From NCBI RefSeq assembly GCF_002021815.1, contig NZ_CP019952.1, forward strand, positions 1,271,001 to 1,335,000: a DNA stretch of 64,000 bases, read 5' to 3'. This document shows, in pieces, positions 46,700 to 54,648 of the stretch. A program made the position numbers and the translations under genes. The notes under the pieces are model-generated. The model was given only the letters and a program-made list of their open reading frames with translations. It searched no databases and had not been told where the DNA came from. This DNA is from Pseudomonas parafulva (GTDB taxonomy: Bacteria > Pseudomonadota > Gammaproteobacteria > Pseudomonadales > Pseudomonadaceae). Position 1 is the first letter of the stretch; every line of letters starts with the position of its first letter.

Positions 46700-49184
46700 C
46701 GGCTGCCTCCTGATGACCGGAAAGAGCTTTGGGGTTGGCATCAGCAGCCCGCCAGTCAAACGTGCGCTTTGCGCCATCCAAGTCGGTCAGGCAGCAAACC
46801 TTGCCACCGCCGTATCTAACCTGAGTCGTCGCGCGAGGTGGCAATGCCAAACCGCCATATGGACCACTGAGGTAATCATGGCTCAAGGCAGGATGGTAGA
46901 AAGGATCTTGCTCACCTTGGGAGAACCAACGATCTGTGAAGTTCTTCTGCTCACGCTGCGCCCGCGCACGTTTTTCGGGAGCAATATCCTTGCCTCGGCT
47001 TGCCGACTCGGCATGAATCAGTTGCGCTTGAGCACACCAGACGATTTTGAAGCCCAGCGCACGTATGCGCATACAGAAGTCCACATCGTTGAAGGCAACC
47101 GGGTAGCGAACCTCGTCCAACCCCCCCAATACCTCGAACAACGGTGCATGGACCAACAGGCACGCAGCTGTCACGGCAGTCTGCTGTCGAGTCAGTAAGT
47201 TGCTAGCCAGGTAACCTGCGTCGTGCTCGGCCAGCTGATTCCCGGCATGCGCAGCCAAGCCATTTATACCCACGACTACCCCGCCGTGCTGAACCATGCG
47301 ATTAGGCCACAGGAGTTTGGCACCAACAGCTCCGACCCCAGGCCGCATCAACTGGCTGACCATTTCCTTTAGCCAGTTACCGTCGAGAATCTCGATGTCG
47401 TTGTTGACCAAACCGATGATCTGACCTGTAGCGTGGTGCACAGCGGCGTTGTTGATCTCCGAATAATTGAACGGATAGGGGTGCGGGATGACCTTAACCC
47501 CCCGGCTCGGCAACTCGGCGAGATATTCGAGGGTTTCCGGCATCACGGACAGGTTGTCCATGACGATGATTTCAAGATCCGGGTAATCCGTTTGGTTCAG
47601 CAACCCTTCGATGCATGTACGGAGTAGGGCGACCTGATCCTTCGTCGGAATGATCAAGCTGACCTTTGGGAGTGGCATCGGAAGTGGCCAGATGACGCGC
47701 AAGAGGCCTGGGTGATCAGCCAGCGGCGTTACTTGCGCTCCGGGTGCAAGGGCCTCGCATAACCAGTTGATTGCCAGCAGTCGTTGTGGGCAAGCTGGCG
47801 CGTGCTCCGGGCTCGAAACGCTCAATGCGTGGCGGTGATAAAGCACCTGCGGCAGATGCGCCACGCGCGCTTGCATTTCTTCGGTAATCAGTACGACAGC
47901 CGACATCAGCATGTGCCAATCGAACGTGCCGTGCCCACTCTGCTGGAGGCGTGCAACGGCGCGGCTGACTGTGTCCTTGTGGAAGACCGAACCGGGTGTG
48001 AATGTATCTGCGCCGATGAAGGCATCCAGGTCCCATACCGGCTTGAACCAGGGGTGGCCCGGCTCGCCATTGGCCAGATCCTGATCGCAGTCCGCATAAC
48101 CCCAAGCGCTACCCTCGGCCAGCAGTGCGCTGAACTGAATCAAGGCATCGGCTCGCAGGCGGTCGCCTGCCCAGACCGGAACAATAGAAGTGCAGTCCGC
48201 GTTCAGTAACTCAAGCAGTACGGGAGCAATATCACTTGGGTGGGCTTTGACGAGGCGTCCAGGGCTGTTGCCAGATAATGCGAGGCTGCCGAGGGTAAGT
48301 GCCTCAAGCGCTGCGTCACCATTACTAATCAGCAGCACTCCTACATCATTTGCTCGCTGACTCTCGGAAGGTTTTGGACACTGGAAAGCATTAGCCCAGG
48401 CAGGGTAGAGGTGCCAGCCGGCGCTTTTGGGTAAGCGCAGGCTCTGTTCCCGCGCCACTGCCTCAATGACCTCGATCAATGCGCTGTCGTGGTGCGCGGA
48501 CAGTTGGTTTACCAGGCCTTCGATACCTTCAGGGGCGCAGCACAAGGTGATAGGGCTGCCGGCCAACGGGGCGCCGGATTCGCTTTCGATGCTCAGAACG
48601 TGAGGTTTGCCGTCGGCCAAGGCCCAGGGCAAGTCCAGAACAAAACCGTGGTCACTGCTATCGCGATACGCCAGGGCTTGGCTGTGTTGGTCGCACACCA
48701 CTTGAGCCACCTGCTGATCCCCCTCACGTACGCGGATCGTCACGCGACGATGAGGGGACTGGGGGTCCCATGCCCACCCACTAAGGCGCAAGCCGCCGGT
48801 GTGCCACACCTGCGATGCGATCAGTTCAGGCTCTCTACCAAACAGCGCAGGTAAGGTGATGTCGCCGTCGAGTGAAAAGGATTCGTTGGCAATCGTGACG
48901 CTGATGTGCCGGGCCTGGTTTAGCCAGGCTTGACGCAACTGCACGGCGAACCCGTTGAACTGGTCCCCCTCGCTGGCTTTGGTTTCGTACAAATCTGCGC
49001 GAGCCACCGCCACACTAGCGCCGTCGATAAAGACCTCGACGATCAGTTTCTGTCCGGGGTTAAGGGTGTCTAGAGCCCAGCCCTGCAGAACGTCGCCATA
49101 AAGCCCGGTGATCAGGCCCTTATATCGGACCGCTGAAAGCGAGGCGGTGTCCGTTGGGGTTTTATCCAAGACGTGTGGTGACAT
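46689..49184 (-). CDS. Large GT2 glycosyltransferase, rhamnosyltransferase-like
   Basis: 831 residues. The first ~210 residues contain two beta-rich segments (ITGLYGDVLQGWALDTLNPG and GLRLSGWAWDPQSPHRRVTI) that look like a repeated accessory domain. The GT2 domain starts at about 515: PKVSLIIPTKDQVALLRTCI, then LVNNDIEILDGNWLKEMV near 595 (metal-binding NDD-type site), VGAKLLWPNRMVQHGGVVVG and FNDVDFCMRIRALGFKIVW near 715. The GT2 part resembles rhamnosyltransferases of polysaccharide and S-layer glycan clusters. The gene overlaps the next upstream gene by one base. Confidence 0.88.
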   Translation of the reverse strand: MSPHVLDKTPTDTASLSAVRYKGLITGLYGDVLQGWALDTLNPGQKLIVEVFIDGASVAVARADLYETKASEGDQFNGFAVQLRQAWLNQARHISVTIANESFSLDGDITLPALFGREPELIASQVWHTGGLRLSGWAWDPQSPHRRVTIRVREGDQQVAQVVCDQHSQALAYRDSSDHGFVLDLPWALADGKPHVLSIESESGAPLAGSPITLCCAPEGIEGLVNQLSAHHDSALIEVIEAVAREQSLRLPKSAGWHLYPAWANAFQCPKPSESQRANDVGVLLISNGDAALEALTLGSLALSGNSPGRLVKAHPSDIAPVLLELLNADCTSIVPVWAGDRLRADALIQFSALLAEGSAWGYADCDQDLANGEPGHPWFKPVWDLDAFIGADTFTPGSVFHKDTVSRAVARLQQSGHGTFDWHMLMSAVVLITEEMQARVAHLPQVLYHRHALSVSSPEHAPACPQRLLAINWLCEALAPGAQVTPLADHPGLLRVIWPLPMPLPKVSLIIPTKDQVALLRTCIEGLLNQTDYPDLEIIVMDNLSVMPETLEYLAELPSRGVKVIPHPYPFNYSEINNAAVHHATGQIIGLVNNDIEILDGNWLKEMVSQLMRPGVGAVGAKLLWPNRMVQHGGVVVGINGLAAHAGNQLAEHDAGYLASNLLTRQQTAVTAACLLVHAPLFEVLGGLDEVRYPVAFNDVDFCMRIRALGFKIVWCAQAQLIHAESASRGKDIAPEKRARAQREQKNFTDRWFSQGEQDPFYHPALSHDYLSGPYGGLALPPRATTQVRYGGGKVCCLTDLDGAKRTFDWRAADANPKALSGHQEAADVV

Positions 49185-51673
49185 CAGGCCGGCTCGGTAA
49201 TAGAAAAAGAATGAAAGGGAAATTCGCCTGTGGCGTTTTCCCGCACTGCGTAAGGCGCATGCAATGGAAGGTCCAGGTCACTCGCAAGCTCCACTGCGCG
49301 CCAACCTGAAACAGGGCACGCATGCAGGCTCAAAATGGCGCCACAACCGGACATTGCCACGTTCTCTGCCATCGACAGCATTGTCAGATCCGGCAGCGCG
49401 TACACCGCACCTGTAGCAAGCAACTGCTTGCTCCAAGGCTGTTTCGCTTCGATAAGAAACTGTACGGGCAGTTTTTCTCGAGTCGCTCGCTGGGCTATTT
49501 CAAGCCATTGGCGCGCTACTTGGCTGTCGCTCAGGTCGTCACCGATCAGCCACGTACCCGTGCTTGTCACCTCATGGGTAGCAGGGAGCAGAGGGGCTTC
49601 GATCAGAGCAAGGTTTGCTCCATGCAACACGGCGGTATGTCGATCAACAGACTCGGCGCTGGGCAATTCAATACGCTCGGCTGATGCGGCAAACTCCATA
49701 CGATCGTTGCATGCCTCCTTGGAAAGCAAGGCATCGTCCCGGCAAACAATCCGATAGGACAGTGATAGCTGGCTCGGCAGGTCCCATATGAACAAAGGGG
49801 CATTGGCCAGTCGTTCGAAAACAAGGCCCCGCAAGGGTAGGGCGCGCAAATCTTCTATAAGATGAGGCAACTCTTCAGGGGCATAGTCCAGGCTGATCTC
49901 CAATGGCAGAACCTCTGCATGGAGTGTCACCCAGTTGCGCAGCCCTTCATGGTGCCAGGTCAGGCTGAAGGGGGTTTCAGGACGGCTGCCATCATGGATG
50001 TGCAGCTCTGATCGAGGGTAACTCGGTTCCCCACGGTGCTGATCCAGCCAATGGGTCAGGCGCGCACGCTGCAATGTTTGTCGAGCCGGTTTGATTGGGT
50101 CGCGACGGCAGAAGGTTTCGTAACGTGACTCAGCATCAGGGTAGCGTTTCCGAAGGATGGCGTTGTTGTAGGCAACGCGCAGGTTTTTTTCTTCCCCAAA
50201 AGACACCCCCCCTTGGTGAGCGACGAAAACATTTGGCGCCCCCATATGCTTCCAGCCCAAGCTGCGAGCGCGCAAACACCAGTCGGTTTCCTCCCCGTAA
50301 CCTCGCGACAGCTCTACCTCGTCTAGATAACCTACTTGGTCGATGGCATCGCGCTTGATGTAAAGGCAGAAACCACAACCTGTTTCAATTTCTACTGGGT
50401 CCGACGGGTTGAGCTTGGCCAGGTTATCCAGTTCGGCGTGCTGGTCAGGTGAGGGCATGGGTTGACTGACGCGGCTCTTAGGAAAGCTCATCAATTCACC
50501 GTTGTTCGTGAACGGGGTAACCGACGCTACCTGAGGATCGCTGTAAGCTACCTGACGCAGGCGGTCGATCCAGTCTCCGTGAACGCGGGTATCAGCGTTC
50601 AGCCAAATCACGTCTTTGCCCAAACTCATAGCCATGGCTCTATTCATGCTACGAATGAAGCCCAGGTTGGAAGGGTTCTGTACAAGGGTGATCTTGCTCT
50701 TGCCTGCCAGCACTTTGAGCGCTTTGCGCAAGGCGGGGAGTGGCGTGGCGTCCTCGATGACTACAAGACGATGAGGCGTGCGGTTATGCCTGCGAGATTC
50801 GATGGCGCTGTTTATGCACGCCAGCGTCTCATCCAGGCCGTTATAGACCGGAATGAGCACATCGACCGGACCGCTTTTGGTTTGGCCCGCAAGTGGGCAA
50901 GGTGGTACCCAAACCGGGAGGGTGTGTAGGGGGCTACCTTGCAATAAGCCGCCCGTACTAAAACCCACGGCAACTGCAGCGCAAGCTTTGGGCAGTTTGG
51001 CGCGAATGCCCCCATGGCTGGACGAAATACCAGCGGCTTTTAGCAGTGGATCGGGACGGCCAGCCGATGCGTTTACTACATGCCCGTTGAACTCGAACTG
51101 AACGGTGCATGGCTCGGCAAGGTTCTTCAAGTCGATTGCCCAACCTTGTATCTCTTGGGCATCTCGATCAAGCCGAACGACACCCACCGCACCTGCGTGC
51201 TGAGTTTTTGCAGCCAGCAATCTGAGTACTAAGTTGAGCTCTTGGGGCGAAGTGATTTCAGGCAGTTGAGCAAGAATCAGGCGCTCTAGCTGTTTGGGGG
51301 TATCGGATTGGCTGCGCGAAAGCCACAGTACTTGCCGTAGCCCTGCGTCATGAGGATGCTTTTGCCAGGCGGCGGCCAAGTAGCGGGTAGCCAGTTGTGG
51401 CTGTGCCAGATCCAGCAGACACCGCCCTAGCAGCGCATGCAGATCTGTTCGCTTTGGCAGGGCTTTGACCGCATTACTAAAAAAAATGAAGGCAAGCTTT
51501 GGATGCTTTGGCAGTGCCTCGATACCCTTCCAGATAAGTGCCTCTGGACGATACTCGGGGACCTTGAGGGCCTGTTCCAACGCTGAAGCTGCGCTGGCGT
51601 GCTCTTCTGCCTGGCGATGCCGATGAAAAATGTCCATGAGCGTTTCTCGCCCATGGTCGAGTTGTCTGGACAT
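49184..51673 (-). CDS. Large GT2 glycosyltransferase with TPR-like N-terminus
   Basis: 829 residues. The N-terminal ~140 residues are helical and TPR-like (EALPKHPKLAFIFFSNAVKA). A beta-rich segment like that of the next protein (VRLDRDAQEIQGWAIDLKNL) follows near 170. The GT2 domain is at ~265-510: VDVLIPVYNGLDETLACINS, DVIWLNADTRVHGDWIDRL near 360, and SRGYGEETDWCLRARSLGW near 460. The last 250 residues are of unclear type. The start at 51673 lies 18 bases beyond a terminator T-run and lacks a clear ribosome site; an in-frame ATG at 51637 is the alternative. Confidence 0.85.
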   Translation of the reverse strand: MSRQLDHGRETLMDIFHRHRQAEEHASAASALEQALKVPEYRPEALIWKGIEALPKHPKLAFIFFSNAVKALPKRTDLHALLGRCLLDLAQPQLATRYLAAAWQKHPHDAGLRQVLWLSRSQSDTPKQLERLILAQLPEITSPQELNLVLRLLAAKTQHAGAVGVVRLDRDAQEIQGWAIDLKNLAEPCTVQFEFNGHVVNASAGRPDPLLKAAGISSSHGGIRAKLPKACAAVAVGFSTGGLLQGSPLHTLPVWVPPCPLAGQTKSGPVDVLIPVYNGLDETLACINSAIESRRHNRTPHRLVVIEDATPLPALRKALKVLAGKSKITLVQNPSNLGFIRSMNRAMAMSLGKDVIWLNADTRVHGDWIDRLRQVAYSDPQVASVTPFTNNGELMSFPKSRVSQPMPSPDQHAELDNLAKLNPSDPVEIETGCGFCLYIKRDAIDQVGYLDEVELSRGYGEETDWCLRARSLGWKHMGAPNVFVAHQGGVSFGEEKNLRVAYNNAILRKRYPDAESRYETFCRRDPIKPARQTLQRARLTHWLDQHRGEPSYPRSELHIHDGSRPETPFSLTWHHEGLRNWVTLHAEVLPLEISLDYAPEELPHLIEDLRALPLRGLVFERLANAPLFIWDLPSQLSLSYRIVCRDDALLSKEACNDRMEFAASAERIELPSAESVDRHTAVLHGANLALIEAPLLPATHEVTSTGTWLIGDDLSDSQVARQWLEIAQRATREKLPVQFLIEAKQPWSKQLLATGAVYALPDLTMLSMAENVAMSGCGAILSLHACPVSGWRAVELASDLDLPLHAPYAVRENATGEFPFHSFSITEPA

Positions 51674-51690
51674 AAGCTTGGCTTGGCTAC

Positions 51691-51725
51691 AAAAAATAAA
51701 AAGAAGGGCGACTCGAAAGCCGCCC
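51691..51725 (-). terminator. Strong Rho-independent terminator after the RTX/DUF4214 gene
   Basis: On the minus strand GGGCGGCT, loop TTCG, AGTCGCCC (51718-51725 with 51706-51713; one G-U pair), followed by TTCTTTTTATTTTTT (51705-51691). A UUCG-type tetraloop with a long U tract is a textbook terminator. It sits between the repeat-protein gene and the glycosyltransferase genes, so it would set a large expression step between them. Confidence 0.9.
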
Positions 51726-51782
51726 CCTTTGGCATACGCCCGGCCTTGCGGCCGGGTGTACGTTTCGCTACGACAGGGCTAG

Positions 51783-53228
51783 TTACACCTGGCCGTGCAG
51801 TACAACGACGTTGTCGATGTGTGCAGCAGCTTCTGGCGAACCAACGATGCCCAGGGCAACGTCTGCTTGCGAAGCACCAGCTTCCAGCTGAGCAGCCCAG
51901 GCAGCTTTACCAGCGTCGTCGGCGTCGCGGCCCAGTGCGGACTGGTACAGCGAGTCGATGAAGTCACCGTTAGCTTTGTTAGCAGCTTCTTCCGAACCTA
52001 CGATGCCTTTGGCAACATCGGCGCGGCTGGTGCCGTTGAACAGCTGGGATACCCAGGCGTCCAGGCCAGCTTCGTCGGCGTCGCGGCCCAGGGCAGCGGT
52101 GTACAGGTCACGTACGAAGTCGCCGTTCGACTGGTCACGGTCTTGTGCTTCTTCCGAAACAGCGATCGCGCCAGCGACGTCAGCCAGAGTGCCACCGTTG
52201 GCCAGCAGAGCTGCCCAAGCGTCAGCGCCGCCCTGGTCTGCATCGCGACCCAGCAGGGTGTTGTACAGGTCGTTGATGTCAGCGGCATTGTTGGCGCCAG
52301 CGAACTCTTGCGAGTTCAGGAAGGCGTTGGCAATGTCGGTCAGCGAAGTGCCGTTGTTGACAGCTTCAACGAACGACTTGGCGCCGTTCACGTCAGCGTC
52401 GCGACCCAGGATGCCTTCGTACATGCGCAGGGCAAGGGCTTCGGCATCGTTGTGCGCCAGGGCGATGGATTGCTCTGCGCCGTCAGCGTCAACGAACTTC
52501 AGGAACTCAGCGTCTTTGATCGCGGCAGTTTGGTTGCCGGTCAGGTTGACGTTGAAGTTGTTGCCAACGGTCAGTTCGTAGTCATCACGAGTACCGTCCA
52601 GCTGGACCACGTCGTAGCCAGCACCGGCGTTGACGATGTCAGCGTGGTCGCTGCCGCTCAGGATGATGGTGTCATCGCCCGAACCGGTGGTGACGTTGTT
52701 GTTGCCGTTGCCAGCGATTACAACGTTGTTGCCGTTGCCGGTCACGATGGTGTCGTTGCCGTCACCGCCGTCGATCAGGGTGTTCTGGTCGCCTTTAACG
52801 GTGATTACGTCGTCGCCGTTACCGGTAGCAACTACCAGTTGGATACCCGAGGTATCAACAGCAGGGGCTACGGCAGCTGCCAGAGTTTGTACGTCGCCAG
52901 CCGCGGCAGCTTGACCTTGCAGGTCAACAACCAGGTTAGCGTCGCTCTGCAGCACGTAAGCGCTTACGCCAGCGGCTTCGGCAGCAGCCAGGTCGACAAC
53001 AACTTGGTCGCCTTGCTCGCCTTCGACTTCGCCAATAACGATGTCAGCTTGGCCGGAAGTTGGCAGCTGAACGGCGTTGCCTTCGATGCCAGCGATGTTG
53101 ACGTCTTGGACGTTGTTCAGGTTCAACAGGCTGCTGATGGCAGCGATGGTGTTCTCGGACAGGTTGGCGCTATCGGCGTTCAGGGTGTCTTGCAGAGCGC
53201 TGCTCGACTGAGGGCTATCGTATTGCAT
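51783..53228 (-). CDS. RTX-type repeat protein with four DUF4214 repeats, likely type I secretion substrate
   Basis: 481 residues, acidic and nearly free of cysteine. The N-terminal ~130 residues are rich in Ala, Val and Asn. Residues ~140-210 hold RTX-like calcium-binding repeats (GNGDDVITVKGDQNTLIDGG, DGNDTIVTGNGNN, TGSGDDTIILSG). Four DUF4214-type units follow, each with LGRDAD (YEGILGRDADVNGA, YNTLLGRDADQGGA, YTAALGRDADEAGL, YQSALGRDADDAGK). There is no N-terminal signal peptide, the C-terminus ends IDNVVVLHGQV, and a type I exporter is encoded divergently, so secretion through it is likely. AGGA lies 7 bases before the ATG. A surface-layer or adhesin-like role is inference. Confidence 0.9.
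   Translation of the reverse strand: MQYDSPQSSSALQDTLNADSANLSENTIAAISSLLNLNNVQDVNIAGIEGNAVQLPTSGQADIVIGEVEGEQGDQVVVDLAAAEAAGVSAYVLQSDANLVVDLQGQAAAAGDVQTLAAAVAPAVDTSGIQLVVATGNGDDVITVKGDQNTLIDGGDGNDTIVTGNGNNVVIAGNGNNNVTTGSGDDTIILSGSDHADIVNAGAGYDVVQLDGTRDDYELTVGNNFNVNLTGNQTAAIKDAEFLKFVDADGAEQSIALAHNDAEALALRMYEGILGRDADVNGAKSFVEAVNNGTSLTDIANAFLNSQEFAGANNAADINDLYNTLLGRDADQGGADAWAALLANGGTLADVAGAIAVSEEAQDRDQSNGDFVRDLYTAALGRDADEAGLDAWVSQLFNGTSRADVAKGIVGSEEAANKANGDFIDSLYQSALGRDADDAGKAAWAAQLEAGASQADVALGIVGSPEAAAHIDNVVVLHGQV
51840..52420 (-). repeat. Four in-gene DUF4214 repeat units
   Basis: Within the RTX gene four units of roughly 156-168 bases recur, each with the conserved LGRDAD codons (near 51920, 52075, 52243 and 52400). 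The two C-terminal units end in the same GIVGS tract. DNA-level similarity at the conserved codons indicates duplication within the gene. Confidence 0.8.
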
Positions 53229-53245
53229 GATGTATTCCTGTTACT

Positions 53246-54133
53246 TCAGGCCATGTGGCCCGCTGCAATAGTATTCTGCTGTGACGCAGAGTTTTCCCAC
53301 GGAGACTTAAGGCGGGCAGCGTTCATCTTCGTTACGGGTGTTAGGGCGAGGTGCAAGGCCACCAACGGCTCGTTGCCGGTGGGGCCGTGCATCATCTGAT
53401 TCGCGACCAGGCGTTGTGGTTCCGTATTTTTGAAAACAACAAGGCCGGTTAATTCGTAATGCTTGCGCAGGGGGCCTACCAGGCTGAAACCAACACAAAT
53501 CAGCGGCAGCCCCTGGCCACGGGCACCGACTGTGGTGCCTGTCGAGACGTTGCGGCATGGGCCGGAGCCGGCCACCATGCAGGTATAAAGAAGGTCGACA
53601 CCCACTGGCTTTTCAGCCCAGTCGATGGAAAATGAGTCGATGAACTCTTCAGTACCAGGCTCGCCAACCCAACCTTCGCTGGACACGACTTCGCCGCTTT
53701 GGCTCAGGTGAGCAGTCAGGGTGATGGGCAGTGGCTGCGTACTGGCGGCGATAGCCTGGGACGGGTCTGTGCTGGCCACAACGGCGAAGGTGCGCATGAT
53801 GGCAGGGGAGGTGTCGATTCTGTCGATTCGCAGGTCCACGGGTTCGATCACTTCGTCGAACATGTGGTACTCAGTGATCAGCACTGTTGTTACACCGCCT
53901 TTGACACGCGCAACAATAGTGTCACCGAGCTTTGTTAGCATGTTTTTGCTGACACCCTCGGCGGGGAAGAAGTCGATGGAGCCTTTACCCAGCGGCGCTT
54001 GTTGCAACGCAATGCAGACAGGTTTGTCTGCCGGAGGCTGTGAGGCGTACCTGAAGATATACATCCCTGGTTCGAGCAGGGTGACCCGTGAGCTGATTTT
54101 CAGGCCGTCAAGGGTCTGCGAAGGCATAGACAT
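53246..54133 (-). CDS. Hypothetical protein upstream of the RTX/DUF4214 gene
   Basis: 295 residues, no signal peptide or membrane helix. It appears beta-rich (LLEPGMYIFRYASQPPADKP, ARVKGGVTTVLITEYHMFDE, LSQSGEVVSSEGWVGEPGTE). I do not recognise the family. Only 17 bases separate its stop from the RTX start codon, so the two are co-transcribed, and it is the first gene after the divergent promoter region facing the type I secretion genes. A role as cytoplasmic partner, modifier or chaperone of the secreted protein is a guess from position. AAGGAG lies 12 bases before the ATG. Confidence 0.7.
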   Translation of the reverse strand: MSMPSQTLDGLKISSRVTLLEPGMYIFRYASQPPADKPVCIALQQAPLGKGSIDFFPAEGVSKNMLTKLGDTIVARVKGGVTTVLITEYHMFDEVIEPVDLRIDRIDTSPAIMRTFAVVASTDPSQAIAASTQPLPITLTAHLSQSGEVVSSEGWVGEPGTEEFIDSFSIDWAEKPVGVDLLYTCMVAGSGPCRNVSTGTTVGARGQGLPLICVGFSLVGPLRKHYELTGLVVFKNTEPQRLVANQMMHGPTGNEPLVALHLALTPVTKMNAARLKSPWENSASQQNTIAAGHMA

Positions 54134-54648
54134 GGCGTTGTTAAGCTCCTTTTAAGCAATAACACTGGTAGCTAACGTGCTCAAACCCGTGCATACACTG
54201 AACGGCCATTGAAGGCTCCTTGCGAGTGGCGAAGATGCCGCCGGAGGGGGAAGATGTCAACCAAGAAATCTAAAAAAAAATTCATATCGGTAGGGAACTT
54301 AGGTCTAAGGGCAGCGATCTTTCTACGTTTTTTTTTGATAACCGAGCATCAGCGTAGGATGATCTGCAGGCTGATAAATTCTTTTAAAATCATGATCTTG
54401 TGATTTTAAGGCTTGGTTCAAGCTCAATCTGATGGTTTTATGGCGTCTGGTTTTTGTCAGCATGGCAGTGCCTGCCGTTGGTCAGTGAGACCGCCAAAGC
54501 AAGTGTCTGTTTCCACTCCAGATCAAACATTTCATGAAAACCCACTGTTCATCGCTGAACAAAGCGGTCCAGGAGTAATCTGACACGCTGCCCTCTTTGG
54601 CGGGTGTTACACTGCCCGCCGCTTTCGCCACTCTTCAGTACGGACACC
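54134..54648. other. Divergent regulatory interval between RTX operon and type I secretion operon
   Basis: No gene. This 515-base stretch is AT-rich in its middle with several A or T runs (near 54272 and 54332), as expected for promoters in a GC-rich genome. It carries an AT-rich inverted repeat at 54384-54409. It must contain the start sites of both operons, so co-regulation of cargo and exporter is plausible. Confidence 0.6.
54384..54409. promoter_or_regulatory. AT-rich inverted repeat in the RTX/T1SS divergent region
   Basis: TTAAAATCA (54384-54392), spacer TGATCTTG, TGATTTTAA (54401-54409): a perfect 9-base dyad, extendable by two G-U/T-G positions. Its place between divergent operons suggests a regulator-binding site; without a T-run it is less like a terminator. 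Confidence 0.45.

Noticed and set aside
51840..52420. Regularly spaced repeats that could suggest a CRISPR array
   Set aside because: They are ~160-base in-frame protein repeats (DUF4214), not short direct repeats with unique spacers. No CRISPR array was seen in the window.
51795..53399. 534-codon plus-strand frame opposite the RTX/DUF4214 gene
   Set aside because: It mirrors the repeats of the real gene, has no ribosome site and its protein (many short Val/Ser/Gly tracts) matches no family.
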